Shown here piece after piece: positions 9,362-18,363 of a stretch of DNA of 64,000 bases. Every line of letters starts with the position of its first letter. The stretch's first letter is position 1. The notes beneath the pieces are model-generated. The model worked only from the letters and a program-made list of their open reading frames with translations, made no database searches and was not told the DNA's origin. Position numbers and translations under genes: made by a program. This DNA is from 20CM-4-69-16 sp035637455. GTDB taxonomy: Bacteria; Gemmatimonadota; Gemmatimonadetes; Gemmatimonadales; GWC2-71-9. Where the stretch lies: NCBI GenBank assembly GCA_035637455.1, contig DASPXE010000227.1:1-64000 (forward strand), read 5' to 3'.

Positions 9362-11197
9362 ATGATGCGCTCGATGCGCGCCATTTATAAGCCCGTGTTC
9401 GTCATCGTGGCCACCACGTTCATCGGCTGGCTGGCGTACGGTCAGGTGACGGACATCCTCGGCGGCGGGCGCGACGTGGTCCTCAAAGTCAACGGCCAGG
9501 TCGTGCGCGCCACGCAGTTCCAGGCGGCCCTCCAGAGCGCCATCGAAGACTCTCGCCGTCGCGGCGCCGGGCGGCTAAGCCGGGAAGACGAGCAGCAGCT
9601 CCAGGACCAGGTGACCGACCAGTTCATCCAGCGAATCCTGCTCGAGCGCGAATACCGCCGGCTCGGAATTCAGGTGTCGGACGACGAGATCCGGCAGATG
9701 GCGCGCAGCACGCCGCCGCCGCAGGTCCTCCGGCAAGTCATGGAAGACCCGACCTTCCAGACCAACGGCCAGTTCGACATCACGAAATGGCAGCACTACC
9801 TCGGCAGCACGACCGAGGAATTCCGCGCGCAGATCGAGCAGCTGTACCGCGACTACCTCCCGGAGCGCAAGCTCGAGCAGTACCTGACCGCGGACGTGTA
9901 CGTCTCCGACGCGAAGCTGTGGCGCATCTGGCGCGACCAGCGGGAGTCGGTGACCGTGGCCGTCCTCGCCATCCGCCCCGAGCAGATGCCGGACTCGACG
10001 GCCCCCGTGTCGGATGCCGAGGTCGAGCGCTATTACGCGGCTCACAAGAGCGACTTCAAGCGTACGGCGACCGCCTGGCTCAGCTTCGTCGCGCAGCCGC
10101 GCGTGCCTGACGCCGTCGACACGGCGGCGGCGCTCGCCAAGGCGCGGCAACTGCGTGCGGAAATCGCGCGTGGCGCGGCGAAGTTCGACGACGTGGCGAA
10201 GAAGGAGTCTGCCGATTCCGTGAGCGGCGCCCGCGGCGGCGACCTGGGGTGGGTGAAGCGGAACGAGGCGGGGTTTGATTCCCAGTTTCTCGCGGGGCTC
10301 CGGGGGCTTGCGCCGGGCGAGCTCAGCCAGCCGGTGCGCTCGAGCTTCGGCTTTCATCTGATCCGCCTCGATGCGGCGAAAGGCGACTCGCTTCACGTCC
10401 GTCACATCCTGATCGCGATCGTGCCGCAGGGCAGGCATCTCGATGAGATCGACGCGCGGACCGACACGCTGGACCACCTCGCGGCCGAGCAGACGGACGG
10501 CAGCCGGCTGGACAGCGCAGCGCAACGGCTCCACCTGCCCGTGGCGCAGGCACCAAGGCTGATTCAGGGCGAGCGGCTGACCCTAGGCCGGTACGTGGTC
10601 CCCGATGTGAGTGTGTGGGCGTTCGAGGCGCGGCCCGGTGAGACAAGCCCGGTGATCGAGGGCGAGCGGGCGAACTATGTGTTCCGGCTCGACTCGCTCC
10701 AGGCCGCGGGAACCCCGCCGCTCGCGCAGATCCGTGACCGGGTGCGTGAGGCCGCACGGTACGAGAAGAAGAAAGCGATCGCGCGGCAGCGGGCCGACGA
10801 GACCCTGGCCGCTTTGGCTGGCACGCCGGACTTGCTCCAGGCCGGACGGGCCCGGGGCCTACCGCTGGAAAAGCTCGGGCCGTTCACGCGCCTCAGTCCT
10901 CCGGCCGCGATCGCCCGTGACCCCGTCGTCCTGGGCGCGGCGTTCGGACTCCGTCCGGGTCAGCGCACCGGCGTGCTCGCCAGCCAGACGGGCCGCTTCA
11001 TCCTGCAGGGGATCGCCCACCAGCCGGCGGATTCCGGGGCGTGGCTCAAGCAGCGGGACCAGCAGCGGGAAGCCATCCTGCGGCCGGCGCAACAGGCTCG
11101 CGTGCAGCAGTATCTCGCCGCCCTGCGGGCCCAGGCGAACGTCGTGGACCGCCGCAAGGAGGTGTTCCGGCCGACGACGTCCGAAACCGGAACCTAG
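9362..11197 (+). CDS. membrane-anchored peptidyl-prolyl isomerase, SurA/PpiD-like
   Basis: Periplasmic folding factor for secreted and outer-membrane proteins. The 611-aa protein has a single N-terminal membrane anchor (about 8-28) with basic residues before it, then a SurA-N chaperone-like helical domain (about 38-190). A parvulin rotamase domain follows (about 232-340, ending GFHLIRLD), then a second, degenerate parvulin-like start (HVRHILIAI at 345-353) and a helical C-terminus. The anchor and total length fit PpiD better than soluble SurA. ATG codons occur at 9362, 9365 and 9374; GGAG at 9347-9350 supports the first two. It is one of only two plus-strand genes and converges with tatA, overlapping it by 4 bp. 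Confidence 0.88.
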   Translation: MMRSMRAIYKPVFVIVATTFIGWLAYGQVTDILGGGRDVVLKVNGQVVRATQFQAALQSAIEDSRRRGAGRLSREDEQQLQDQVTDQFIQRILLEREYRRLGIQVSDDEIRQMARSTPPPQVLRQVMEDPTFQTNGQFDITKWQHYLGSTTEEFRAQIEQLYRDYLPERKLEQYLTADVYVSDAKLWRIWRDQRESVTVAVLAIRPEQMPDSTAPVSDAEVERYYAAHKSDFKRTATAWLSFVAQPRVPDAVDTAAALAKARQLRAEIARGAAKFDDVAKKESADSVSGARGGDLGWVKRNEAGFDSQFLAGLRGLAPGELSQPVRSSFGFHLIRLDAAKGDSLHVRHILIAIVPQGRHLDEIDARTDTLDHLAAEQTDGSRLDSAAQRLHLPVAQAPRLIQGERLTLGRYVVPDVSVWAFEARPGETSPVIEGERANYVFRLDSLQAAGTPPLAQIRDRVREAARYEKKKAIARQRADETLAALAGTPDLLQAGRARGLPLEKLGPFTRLSPPAAIARDPVVLGAAFGLRPGQRTGVLASQTGRFILQGIAHQPADSGAWLKQRDQQREAILRPAQQARVQQYLAALRAQANVVDRRKEVFRPTTSETGT

Positions 11198-11433
11198 TCG
11201 CTCAGCCGCTTCGGATCGCCGCTCGAGGGGACAGAGGAGGACGGACCCGGCGGTGAGAGATTGCGCGGCGGAGCGGACGACTGGTCGTTGGTGGCATCTT
11301 TCAGGCTGCGGTTGAACTCCTTGATCCCCTGGCCGATGGACTTTCCAATCTCCGGGATGCGCTTCGCCCCGAACACCAGCACCAGCACCAGCAGCAGGAT
11401 CAGGATGTGGCTGAACGACAGGTCTCCGAACAT
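11194..11433 (-). CDS. tatA: twin-arginine translocase subunit TatA
   Basis: Forms the pore-like part of the Tat system that exports folded proteins. The 79-aa protein has one N-terminal membrane helix (about 9-22), the FGAKRIPEIGKSIGQ hinge and amphipathic helix, and a Ser/Pro-rich tail. ATG at 11433 has GAGG seven bases upstream. The longer in-frame start at 11487 runs into the upstream gene and lacks TatA character. Its partner TatC is encoded at 21308-24814. Confidence 0.93.
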   Translation of the reverse strand: MFGDLSFSHILILLLVLVLVFGAKRIPEIGKSIGQGIKEFNRSLKDATNDQSSAPPRNLSPPGPSSSVPSSGDPKRLSD

Positions 11434-11446
11434 ACGCGCCTCGTTT

Positions 11447-11719
11447 TCAGAAGATCGATCGGGCGACGAAGTACGCGATCGCCACACCCACGACGGCCAG
11501 CAGCGACACGTCGAAGCCGATCGGACCGAGCGTGACCGATACGACGAGCAGGTCGAGATGCACCGGTCCGAAGGTCGGCGTCACGGCCGTGGTGAAGAAC
11601 TCCTTGGCCGCGCCCTGGGGGAGAAAGCGCCGCAGCAGCGCGTGCAGCAACCCGCCGAGCACAAATCCACCGGCAAGGAACCCCATGTAAAATAGCGGGC
11701 CGCGGTGTCCGCGCGCCAC
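11447..11719 (-). CDS. DUF4321-type small membrane protein
   Basis: Small protein of about 90 aa with two predicted membrane helices (about 12-28 and 70-86) joined by a loop containing GPVHLDLLVVSVTLGPIGFDV. This pattern matches the DUF4321 family as I recall it; function unknown. I favour GTG at 11719, four bases after the upstream stop, because it includes a basic RGHRGP stretch before the first helix. ATG at 11686 is the alternative (79 aa). Neither has a clear ribosome-binding site. tatA follows 13 bp downstream. Confidence 0.72.
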   Translation of the reverse strand: MARGHRGPLFYMGFLAGGFVLGGLLHALLRRFLPQGAAKEFFTTAVTPTFGPVHLDLLVVSVTLGPIGFDVSLLAVVGVAIAYFVARSIF

Positions 11720-11723
11720 GGGC

Positions 11724-12713
11724 TTAGCTGCGCCGTTCCACGGCATAGGCGATGCTGTCGTGTAAGGCGTCGCGCGCGGGTGAGGGTGGCAGGATCTCGA
11801 GCTCTGCTTCGGCCTGCTGGGCGAGCTGGAGCGCGCGGCGCCGTGCGTAGTCGAGCCCGCCGGCCGTCTCCACGAGACGCACGACCTCTGCAACGACAGC
11901 GTCCCCAGGATCGGGCGTCGCCATCAGCTCGGCCACCAGCCGCCGCTGTGCGGGGCCCATCGCCGCGAGTGCGGCGATGAGCGGCAGGGTCACCTTGTGC
12001 TCCTTGAGGTCGAGCCCCGACGGCTTGCCGGTGACCGCTTCCGGCTCAGTGTAGTCGAGCAGGTCGTCGGTGATCTGGAACGCCATGCCGAGCCGCATCC
12101 CGAAGCGCGCGAGCGCCTCCCGGTAGGGCACGGGCGCGCCGAGCGCCCCCACCTCGCAGGCGCCCGACAGCAGCGACGCCGTCTTCGAGCGGATCAGCTG
12201 GTCGTATTGGGCTTCGTCGTAGGCCAGCTTGTCGTGCGCCTCGAGCTGCCGCATCTCGCCGACCGTCATTTCGTTCGTCACCCGGGCGAAAACGCGCAAC
12301 GGTGCCAGATCATCGAGCCGCACCAGCTCGATGATGGCGCGGGAGTAGAGATAGTCGCCCATGATCACCGCCACCTGGTGCGAGAACAAGGCGTTGATGG
12401 TCGGCATCCCGCGACGCAGCACCGAATGGTCCACCGAATCGTCGTGCACCAGCGTGGCCAGATGGATCAGCTCGACCACGGCCGCCAGCGTCACCGCCCG
12501 CGCATCGTCCGCCCCGGACGCGCGGTAGCTGAGGAGCAGCAGCGTGGGGCGGAACAGCTTGCCCTTCATCCGCAGCAAGTGCTCGTTGACGTCGGCGATG
12601 ACCGGAAAGTCCGCGGCGATGATGCGCCGCAGCTCGTCCGCCACGCGCTCCAGCTCGCTCGCCACAGGCCGCTGGAGGTCGGCCAGCGCAACGGGGGCGA
12701 CTTGCTGGCTCAC
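11724..12713 (-). CDS. trans-polyprenyl diphosphate synthase (long-chain)
   Basis: Condenses isopentenyl diphosphate onto an allylic primer, most likely to make the quinone side chain. The 329-aa protein has the conserved KGKLFRP (50-56), first Asp motif DDSVD (91-95) and second Asp motif DDLLD (216-220). Only small or ordinary residues sit before the first Asp motif (LATLVH), which fits hepta- to decaprenyl synthases (IspB/HepT) rather than short-chain IspA, but chain length is inference. The GTG start follows the upstream TPR stop by one base. Confidence 0.92.
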   Translation of the reverse strand: MSQQVAPVALADLQRPVASELERVADELRRIIAADFPVIADVNEHLLRMKGKLFRPTLLLLSYRASGADDARAVTLAAVVELIHLATLVHDDSVDHSVLRRGMPTINALFSHQVAVIMGDYLYSRAIIELVRLDDLAPLRVFARVTNEMTVGEMRQLEAHDKLAYDEAQYDQLIRSKTASLLSGACEVGALGAPVPYREALARFGMRLGMAFQITDDLLDYTEPEAVTGKPSGLDLKEHKVTLPLIAALAAMGPAQRRLVAELMATPDPGDAVVAEVVRLVETAGGLDYARRRALQLAQQAEAELEILPPSPARDALHDSIAYAVERRS

Positions 12714-12714
12714 G

Positions 12715-15309
12715 TCACTTCACCTTGGCGAGCGCCCGGGACCGCGCGCCGACATCCTTGAAGCGGATATCCACGGCGAAAACCCGGCCGTACTGCTCCC
12801 GCGCCTCCGCTTTTTTTCCCTGCTCCTCGAGCGCCCGGCCGAGCCAGTACAGGACGCCGAGCCGCTCCTGATCACTCGACGCGGGCAGCTCGAGCCCGCG
12901 CCGCAGGATCGACTCGGCCACGACATACGCGCCCTTGTCGATGAAGCAGACGCCCAGCGCCTCGGACGTCCTGAGCTTGCCCTCGGGCGCGCGCAGCGCC
13001 TTCTGGAGCTCGGCGATCGCCTCGTCGAGCAGCCCCATCTCCTTGAACGCGACCCCCAGGTCGTAGTGCGACTGGAAGTCCGCTTCGTCGATGTTCTCGT
13101 CGATCCCCTGCTTGAATCGGGCGAGCATCTCCTGGAAGTCCTTCTCCTCGTCCCCCGTCGGCTCCTCGTCCGCGACCTTCATGCGGGTGTCGCGCACCAG
13201 CGCCTCCTCGTCGAGGATCATCGCGCTGAGGTCGACGAAATCGCCTGCCTCCGCCACCTCATCGCGCACCTTCATCTTCGCGTCCTTGGGCGCGGTCCGC
13301 CCCTCCCGCGCGGGCGGCTTCGGCGGGGCCGGCGGCGGAGCGGCCGGCGCGAGCATAGCGAGCGCCGCCTTCGCCCGTTCGCTCGTGGGGTCGTGCTCGG
13401 CGACCCGCTGGTAAACGGCACGTGCCTTGTCCGGCAGGTCCTGCCGCAGCAGCGTGTCCGCCAGCTCGAGATACGCCTCGATGAGCTTCGCCTTGTCACC
13501 CGCCTTGAACGCGTATTCCACCTGCTGTTGCCGGTGACGCACACTGTTCGGGTCCAGCCGGAGGATCTCCTCCACCAGGTGCCGCGCCTGCGGCAAATTC
13601 CCCAGGTTCTCGAAACCCGCCGTCGCGTGGTCGAGCTCCTCGATCCCGCGGTCCCGTTCGCCCGCCTCGATCAGCGCCTCGCCGAGCGCTTGGTGCGCCT
13701 CCGGGTCGTCCGGGTCGTCGGCGACGCGCTCCTCGAGCTCCTCGATGGTGGGCGGCGCCGGCGTGGCCTCGATGTTCGTGAACACCAGAGAGGCCGACGT
13801 GTCTCCCTGGTTGACCACGCTGTCCAAGCCCAAGTCGATGAACGCCGACTTCCGCGTCTCCGAGACCGACGTGTCATCTTCGGTCTGGATGAATCCCCCC
13901 GTCGGCGGGATGTCCTCGACCGCGAGCGGCTCGTCGTCCACATCGTGGCCCGCCTCGGCGATCGCCGTATCAAAGTCGGGCTCAAGCTCGAGCGGCGGCA
14001 CTTCGACCACGGTTTTCCGCTTCGGTGGCGCGGGCGCCGCCGGCGGTGCGGCCGCCGGGCGCTTCGGCACGACCGGCTTGAGTTTCGGCGGCTCTGCCGC
14101 CGGCGGCCGCGGCTTGGATCCAGGCGTCGCGGGAATCTCGACGCGGCGCGGCGGCCCGACCCCCGGCCGTGCGCTCGGCGGCGCGGGGGGAGGGGGCGCG
14201 GACCCGGGTAGCCCGCCGGGTCGCTTCGGCACGACCGGCGTGACCTTGGCGGGCGCCGAGCGGGACGGAGGTGGGGGCGGGGGCGGGGGCGGCTCGATCT
14301 CGATCTCGTTGTCCAGCATGGGCTCGAGCTCGACATCGAGCTCGGGTTCGTCCGCCTCGACCGGCACTGTGGGTTCGAGCTCCGCCAGCGGACGCACGTC
14401 GTCGGCCGTTTCCGCTTCGCGCAACGATGGCACATCGCCCCGGCCGGCGTCGAGCTGCACTTGCCCGAACTCGGCGCTCGTCGACTCGAACCCCTCCAGC
14501 ACCGTTCCCCGGGTCCCGTCGCCTCCAGGCGGTTCCACCTCCTCCGCCAGGCTGGTCGACTCGATCTCGAGCGACGTGTCCGGGTCGGGGGTCGTGGATT
14601 CCACCAGACTTTGCGCCAGCGGTGCGACCTCAGGCTCCGGCTCGGGCGGGCGGAGCGGCGGTGCGACCGGCTTCCCCTTGGGGCCGGGAGGCGCGTCCAC
14701 ATCCAGGAACACGAGGCTGGACGTCTTCCGCTTTCCCGATTTCGACACGTCTTCGCGCGGCGGAGGGGGTGCCGCAGGCGCCGGAGCCCAGGTGGACGGG
14801 CGCCGCTCGGCTGCACCGTACATCAGGAGATGCTCTTCCAACATCTCCCGCAGCTGGGTGTTCTCCGGAGAAATGTCGGTGAACTCCTTCAGCGCGGCGA
14901 ATGCGTGCTGGATCTTGCCGATCTTCTGCATGCGCTCGGCGTACTCGACGAAGTGCTGCTTCGCCTCCGCCGTGAATCCCTTGGCCGCGTACAGCTTGGC
15001 GAGCTTGAGATAGGTCGTCTGCCGGCCCGGCGCATTCCGGAGCACCTTGTTGCACATCGCAATCGCGTTGTTGTGGAAGCCGAGCTCGGCGTACTTGTCT
15101 ACAGCCCGGTCGTAGTAATCGGCCGCCTGGGCGGGGTCCTTCACCTTCAAATAGAGATCACCGACGCGATTGAAAATGGACAGGTCGGGGTTGGGCTCCC
15201 CCTCTTCCTCCTGTATCTTCAGAACTTCCAGCCAGGCCTCGATCGCCCCCCTGGGGTCTTTGGCCTCGAGGCCCTTGGCCTTGTCTTTCAGCTTCTCAAG
15301 CTTCGACAT
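12715..15309 (-). CDS. large TPR protein with acidic/Pro-rich centre
   Basis: Unnamed 864-aa protein without signal peptide. TPR-like helices fill residues 1-165, about 520-650 and about 743-864. The region between 165 and 515 is low-complexity, rich in Pro, Glu and Ser, including a run of prolines near 14270-14290. ATG at 15309 begins MSKLEKLKDKAKGLEAKDP. It sits between hutI (6 bp away) and the polyprenyl synthase, but no link to histidine use is evident. It resembles the TPR protein at 7527-9212 in layout. Function unknown, probably a cytoplasmic scaffold. Confidence 0.85.
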   Translation of the reverse strand: MSKLEKLKDKAKGLEAKDPRGAIEAWLEVLKIQEEEGEPNPDLSIFNRVGDLYLKVKDPAQAADYYDRAVDKYAELGFHNNAIAMCNKVLRNAPGRQTTYLKLAKLYAAKGFTAEAKQHFVEYAERMQKIGKIQHAFAALKEFTDISPENTQLREMLEEHLLMYGAAERRPSTWAPAPAAPPPPREDVSKSGKRKTSSLVFLDVDAPPGPKGKPVAPPLRPPEPEPEVAPLAQSLVESTTPDPDTSLEIESTSLAEEVEPPGGDGTRGTVLEGFESTSAEFGQVQLDAGRGDVPSLREAETADDVRPLAELEPTVPVEADEPELDVELEPMLDNEIEIEPPPPPPPPPSRSAPAKVTPVVPKRPGGLPGSAPPPPAPPSARPGVGPPRRVEIPATPGSKPRPPAAEPPKLKPVVPKRPAAAPPAAPAPPKRKTVVEVPPLELEPDFDTAIAEAGHDVDDEPLAVEDIPPTGGFIQTEDDTSVSETRKSAFIDLGLDSVVNQGDTSASLVFTNIEATPAPPTIEELEERVADDPDDPEAHQALGEALIEAGERDRGIEELDHATAGFENLGNLPQARHLVEEILRLDPNSVRHRQQQVEYAFKAGDKAKLIEAYLELADTLLRQDLPDKARAVYQRVAEHDPTSERAKAALAMLAPAAPPPAPPKPPAREGRTAPKDAKMKVRDEVAEAGDFVDLSAMILDEEALVRDTRMKVADEEPTGDEEKDFQEMLARFKQGIDENIDEADFQSHYDLGVAFKEMGLLDEAIAELQKALRAPEGKLRTSEALGVCFIDKGAYVVAESILRRGLELPASSDQERLGVLYWLGRALEEQGKKAEAREQYGRVFAVDIRFKDVGARSRALAKVK

Positions 15310-15315
15310 GAGGGT

Positions 15316-16584
15316 CTAAAGATACGGGGCCCGGAGGGAGCGGACAAGCGAACCTCCTGTCCACACGGCGGTTACGGGATTCGCGCCCATCCAGTACGCC
15401 ACTTCCCGCCACTCTGACACGTCGCACAGCACGAGGTCGGCTCGAAAGCCGGGCGCGACTTGGCCCCGATCGGCCGCCTTGCCTAGCGCAGCAGCCCCGT
15501 TCACCGTCACGGCGTTGACGGCCTCCGCATGGCGGAGTCCGAGCTGCGAGACGGCGAGCGCCATGACGAGCGGCACGCTCACGGTCGGTGACGACCCGGG
15601 GTTGAAGTCGGTGGCGAGAGCGATCGTCGCACCGGCGTCGAGCAGTTGGCGCGCCGGCGCCTGCCTGTGCCCGCCCAGGAACACCAGCGTCGCCGGGAGC
15701 AGCACCGCCACCGTGTCGCTCGCCGCGAGCGCGCGGATGCCCGCGGCCGAGACGCCAGCGAGGTGGTCGGCGCTGAGCGCGCCGAGCTCCACCGCGAGCT
15801 CCGCCCCACCCGAGCCCTCGAGCTCATCGGCATGGAGCTTCACGGCCAGGCCGGAGCGGCGGGCGGCGCCGAGCAGCGTGCGCGCTTCGGCGACGCTGAA
15901 CACGCCCGGTTCGCAAAACACGTCGCACGCGACGGCGAGCCGCTCGCGCACGACCGCTGGTAGCATGTCCTCGCACACCAGGCGGAGGTAGTCACCCCGC
16001 CGATTACGGAATTCGGAGGGTACCTCATGCGCGCCGAGGAAGGTAGGGACGAGCGCGGCGGGCTGCGCCCGCGCGAGCTGCCCGATGACCCGCAATTGTC
16101 TCAGCTCGGTCTCGCGGTCGAGGCCGTAGCCCGATTTCACTTCGATCGTCGTGGCGCCGTGGCTGAGCAGCGCACCGAGTCGCGCGCGTGTGAGCGCCGC
16201 CAGCTCGGCGTCGGAGCGGGCGCGGACGTCGCGCACCGACTCCAGGATCCCGCCGCCCTCCGCGGCGATCGCCTTATAATCCATTCCGAGCGCGCGTCGC
16301 TCATGGTCGTCGAGGCGCGGCGCGCCGAAGACTGCGTGCGTGTGGCAGTCGACGAACCCAGGGAAGAGGACCCCGGCGACCTCCACAACCTCCACCCCCC
16401 GTTGCACGTCGCCTGTTCCAGGCCGCAAGTCAGCATACCGGCCCACAGCGGCGATACGCTCGCCGTCGATCAGCACCGCGGCATTCGTGAGGACTTCGAG
16501 CTCCGCCATCTCCCGGCCGCGGCGTGCCCGTGTCGGGCCGCGACAGGTGACGACCTGGCGCGCGCCGACCAGGAGCGTCCTCAG
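15316..16584 (-). CDS. hutI: imidazolonepropionase, apparent CTG start
   Basis: Third enzyme of histidine degradation; hydrolyses imidazolone-5-propionate to N-formimino-L-glutamate. Metal-site motifs are DCHTHAVFG (residues 79-87), the central KLHADELEG and ATDFNPGSSP. The first ATG in frame (16509) would remove the first beta strand. The codons before it read LRTLLVGARQVVTCRGP, matching the usual HutI N-terminus, and extend back to CTG at 16584. That CTG overlaps the hutU stop (CTGA) and has GAGG seven bases upstream; no ATG, GTG or TTG is available between. The predicted length of 422 aa is close to the family norm. Confidence 0.92.
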   Translation of the reverse strand: MRTLLVGARQVVTCRGPTRARRGREMAELEVLTNAAVLIDGERIAAVGRYADLRPGTGDVQRGVEVVEVAGVLFPGFVDCHTHAVFGAPRLDDHERRALGMDYKAIAAEGGGILESVRDVRARSDAELAALTRARLGALLSHGATTIEVKSGYGLDRETELRQLRVIGQLARAQPAALVPTFLGAHEVPSEFRNRRGDYLRLVCEDMLPAVVRERLAVACDVFCEPGVFSVAEARTLLGAARRSGLAVKLHADELEGSGGAELAVELGALSADHLAGVSAAGIRALAASDTVAVLLPATLVFLGGHRQAPARQLLDAGATIALATDFNPGSSPTVSVPLVMALAVSQLGLRHAEAVNAVTVNGAAALGKAADRGQVAPGFRADLVLCDVSEWREVAYWMGANPVTAVWTGGSLVRSLRAPYL

Positions 16585-18245
16585 TCGCTCGCCTCGCGCA
16601 TCGGCAGGCGGATGGCGTGTTGTCGGGCGGTCTCGATCGCAGCCGCATAGCCCGCGTCGGCATGACGCGCGATCCCGATCCCCGGATCGTTGGTGAGCAC
16701 GCGCTCGAGCCGCCGGGCGGCGGAGGCCGTCCCGTCGGCAACGCTCACCTGCCCCGCGTGCAACGAGTTACCGATTCCGACCCCGCCGCCGTGGTGGAAC
16801 GCCACCCAGGCGGCGCCGGAGGCGGTGTTCAGCAGTGCGTTGAGGATCGGCCAGTCGGCGACGGCGTCCGAGCCGTCCTGCATCGCCTCCGTCTCCCGGA
16901 AGGGCGAGGCCACGGAGCCCGCATCGAGGTGGTCACGGCCGATGACGACGGGCGCGCCGACCTTACCCTGCTTGACGAGGTCGTTCAAGGCGCAGCCGAA
17001 GCGTGCGCGCTCCCCCTGCCCGAGCCAGCAGATGCGCGCGGGCAAACCCTGGAACGTCACGCGCTGCTGCGCCAGCGTGATCCAGCGCCGCAGGTGCTCG
17101 TTTTCGGGGAACAGCTCGAGCACCAAGCGATCGGTGCGATGCAGGTCTTGTGCGTCGCCCGACAGTGCCACCCACCGGAACGGCCCCTTACCCTCGCAGA
17201 ACAATGGCCGGATGTACTCGGGGACGAAGCCCGGGATGTCGAACGCGTCGGCAACCCCCGCGTCCCGCGCCTGCGCACGGATATTGTTGCCGTAGTCGAA
17301 CGTCACGGCGCCGCTCCGCCTCAGGTCGAGCATCGCCCGCACGTGCGTGGCTATCCCGGCAACCGAGCGGCGCAGGTATTCCTGCGGGTCGCGCCGCCGC
17401 AGCTCGGCCGCCTGCGCCATCGACAGTCCCGGCGGGATGTACCCTTGCAGCGGATCGTGCGCCGACGTCTGGTCGGTCAGGACGTCGGGGACGAAGCCAC
17501 GACGCGCCAGCTCCGGCAGCACCTCGGCGCAGTTGCCGACCAAGCCGACCGACAGCGTCCGTCCCGCGCGCCTCGCCTCGTCGCACCAGCGCAGCGCCTC
17601 GTCGAGGGACAGCGTCGAGCGATCGAGGTAGCGCGTGTCGACACGGCGCTGGACGCGCGCCGGATCCACTTCGACGGCGAGGCAAATCGCGTCGTTTATC
17701 GTGGCGGCGAGCGGCTGCGCACCGCCCATGCCGCCGAGCCCGCCGGTCAACACGATGCGCCCCTTGAGCGAGCCGGCGAAGTGCCGTCGCGCGACGGCGC
17801 CGAGCGTCTCGTAGGTGCCCTGCAGGATTCCCTGCGTGCCGATGTAGATCCACGAGCCCGCGGTCATCTGGCCGTACATGATGAGGCCCTTCCGCTCCAG
17901 CTCGCGGAACACCTCCCACGTCGCCCAGCGGCCGACGAGGTTCGCATTCGCGATCAACACGCGGGGCGCTTCGGCATGGGTCGTGAACACACCCACCGGC
18001 TTCCCGGACTGCACCAGCAACGTCTCGTCGTCCTCGAGCGTCAGCAACGTGCGGCACACGGCGTCGAACGACGCCCAATCGCGCACGGCCTTGCCGGTCC
18101 CGCCGTACACGACCAGGTCTTGCGGCCGCTCCGCCACCTCGGGGTCGAGGTTGTTCATGAGCATCCGCAGGGCGGCCTCCTGGATCCAGCCCTTGCAGGA
18201 CCGCTCCGGTCCCCGCGGCGCGCGAACGACTCTGGGGCCAGTCAC
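16581..18245 (-). CDS. hutU: urocanate hydratase
   Basis: Second step of histidine degradation; NAD-dependent hydration of urocanate to imidazolonepropionate. The 554-aa protein has the N-terminal CKGWIQEAALRMLMNNLDP, the NAD-binding TGGLGGMGGAQP and the conserved GYIPPG and FDYGNN blocks. GTG at 18245 was chosen because GGGA lies nine bases upstream; GTG at 18260 adds five residues but has no such site. Between hutH and this gene sits the repeat element at 18264-18363. Confidence 0.96.
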   Translation of the reverse strand: MTGPRVVRAPRGPERSCKGWIQEAALRMLMNNLDPEVAERPQDLVVYGGTGKAVRDWASFDAVCRTLLTLEDDETLLVQSGKPVGVFTTHAEAPRVLIANANLVGRWATWEVFRELERKGLIMYGQMTAGSWIYIGTQGILQGTYETLGAVARRHFAGSLKGRIVLTGGLGGMGGAQPLAATINDAICLAVEVDPARVQRRVDTRYLDRSTLSLDEALRWCDEARRAGRTLSVGLVGNCAEVLPELARRGFVPDVLTDQTSAHDPLQGYIPPGLSMAQAAELRRRDPQEYLRRSVAGIATHVRAMLDLRRSGAVTFDYGNNIRAQARDAGVADAFDIPGFVPEYIRPLFCEGKGPFRWVALSGDAQDLHRTDRLVLELFPENEHLRRWITLAQQRVTFQGLPARICWLGQGERARFGCALNDLVKQGKVGAPVVIGRDHLDAGSVASPFRETEAMQDGSDAVADWPILNALLNTASGAAWVAFHHGGGVGIGNSLHAGQVSVADGTASAARRLERVLTNDPGIGIARHADAGYAAAIETARQHAIRLPMREASD

Positions 18246-18263
18246 GGTTCCCGATCCCACAAA

Positions 18264-18363
18264 GTGCGGAATGAGGAATGCGGAATGCGGAATGGCAGTG
18301 CAAGGTCGTTCGCTTCATGACGCTCGCACTTCCATTCCGCATTCCGCACTCCGCACTCCGCAT
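18264..18363. repeat. heptamer-arm inverted repeat between hutH and hutU
   Basis: Left arm (18264-18295) is about four tandem copies of the 7-bp unit GCGGAAT. The right arm (18332-18363) is the same unit in reverse complement. Sixteen bases, GCGGAATGCGGAATGG at 18280-18295, pair exactly with 18332-18347 across a 36-bp spacer. The right arm touches the hutH stop codon. The whole 100-bp gap between two co-transcribed genes is this element. Confidence 0.85.

Noticed and set aside
18264..18363. Possible CRISPR array or attachment site at the tandem repeats
   Set aside because: Units are 7 bp, contiguous and mirrored, with no spacers, no cas genes and no integrase nearby.
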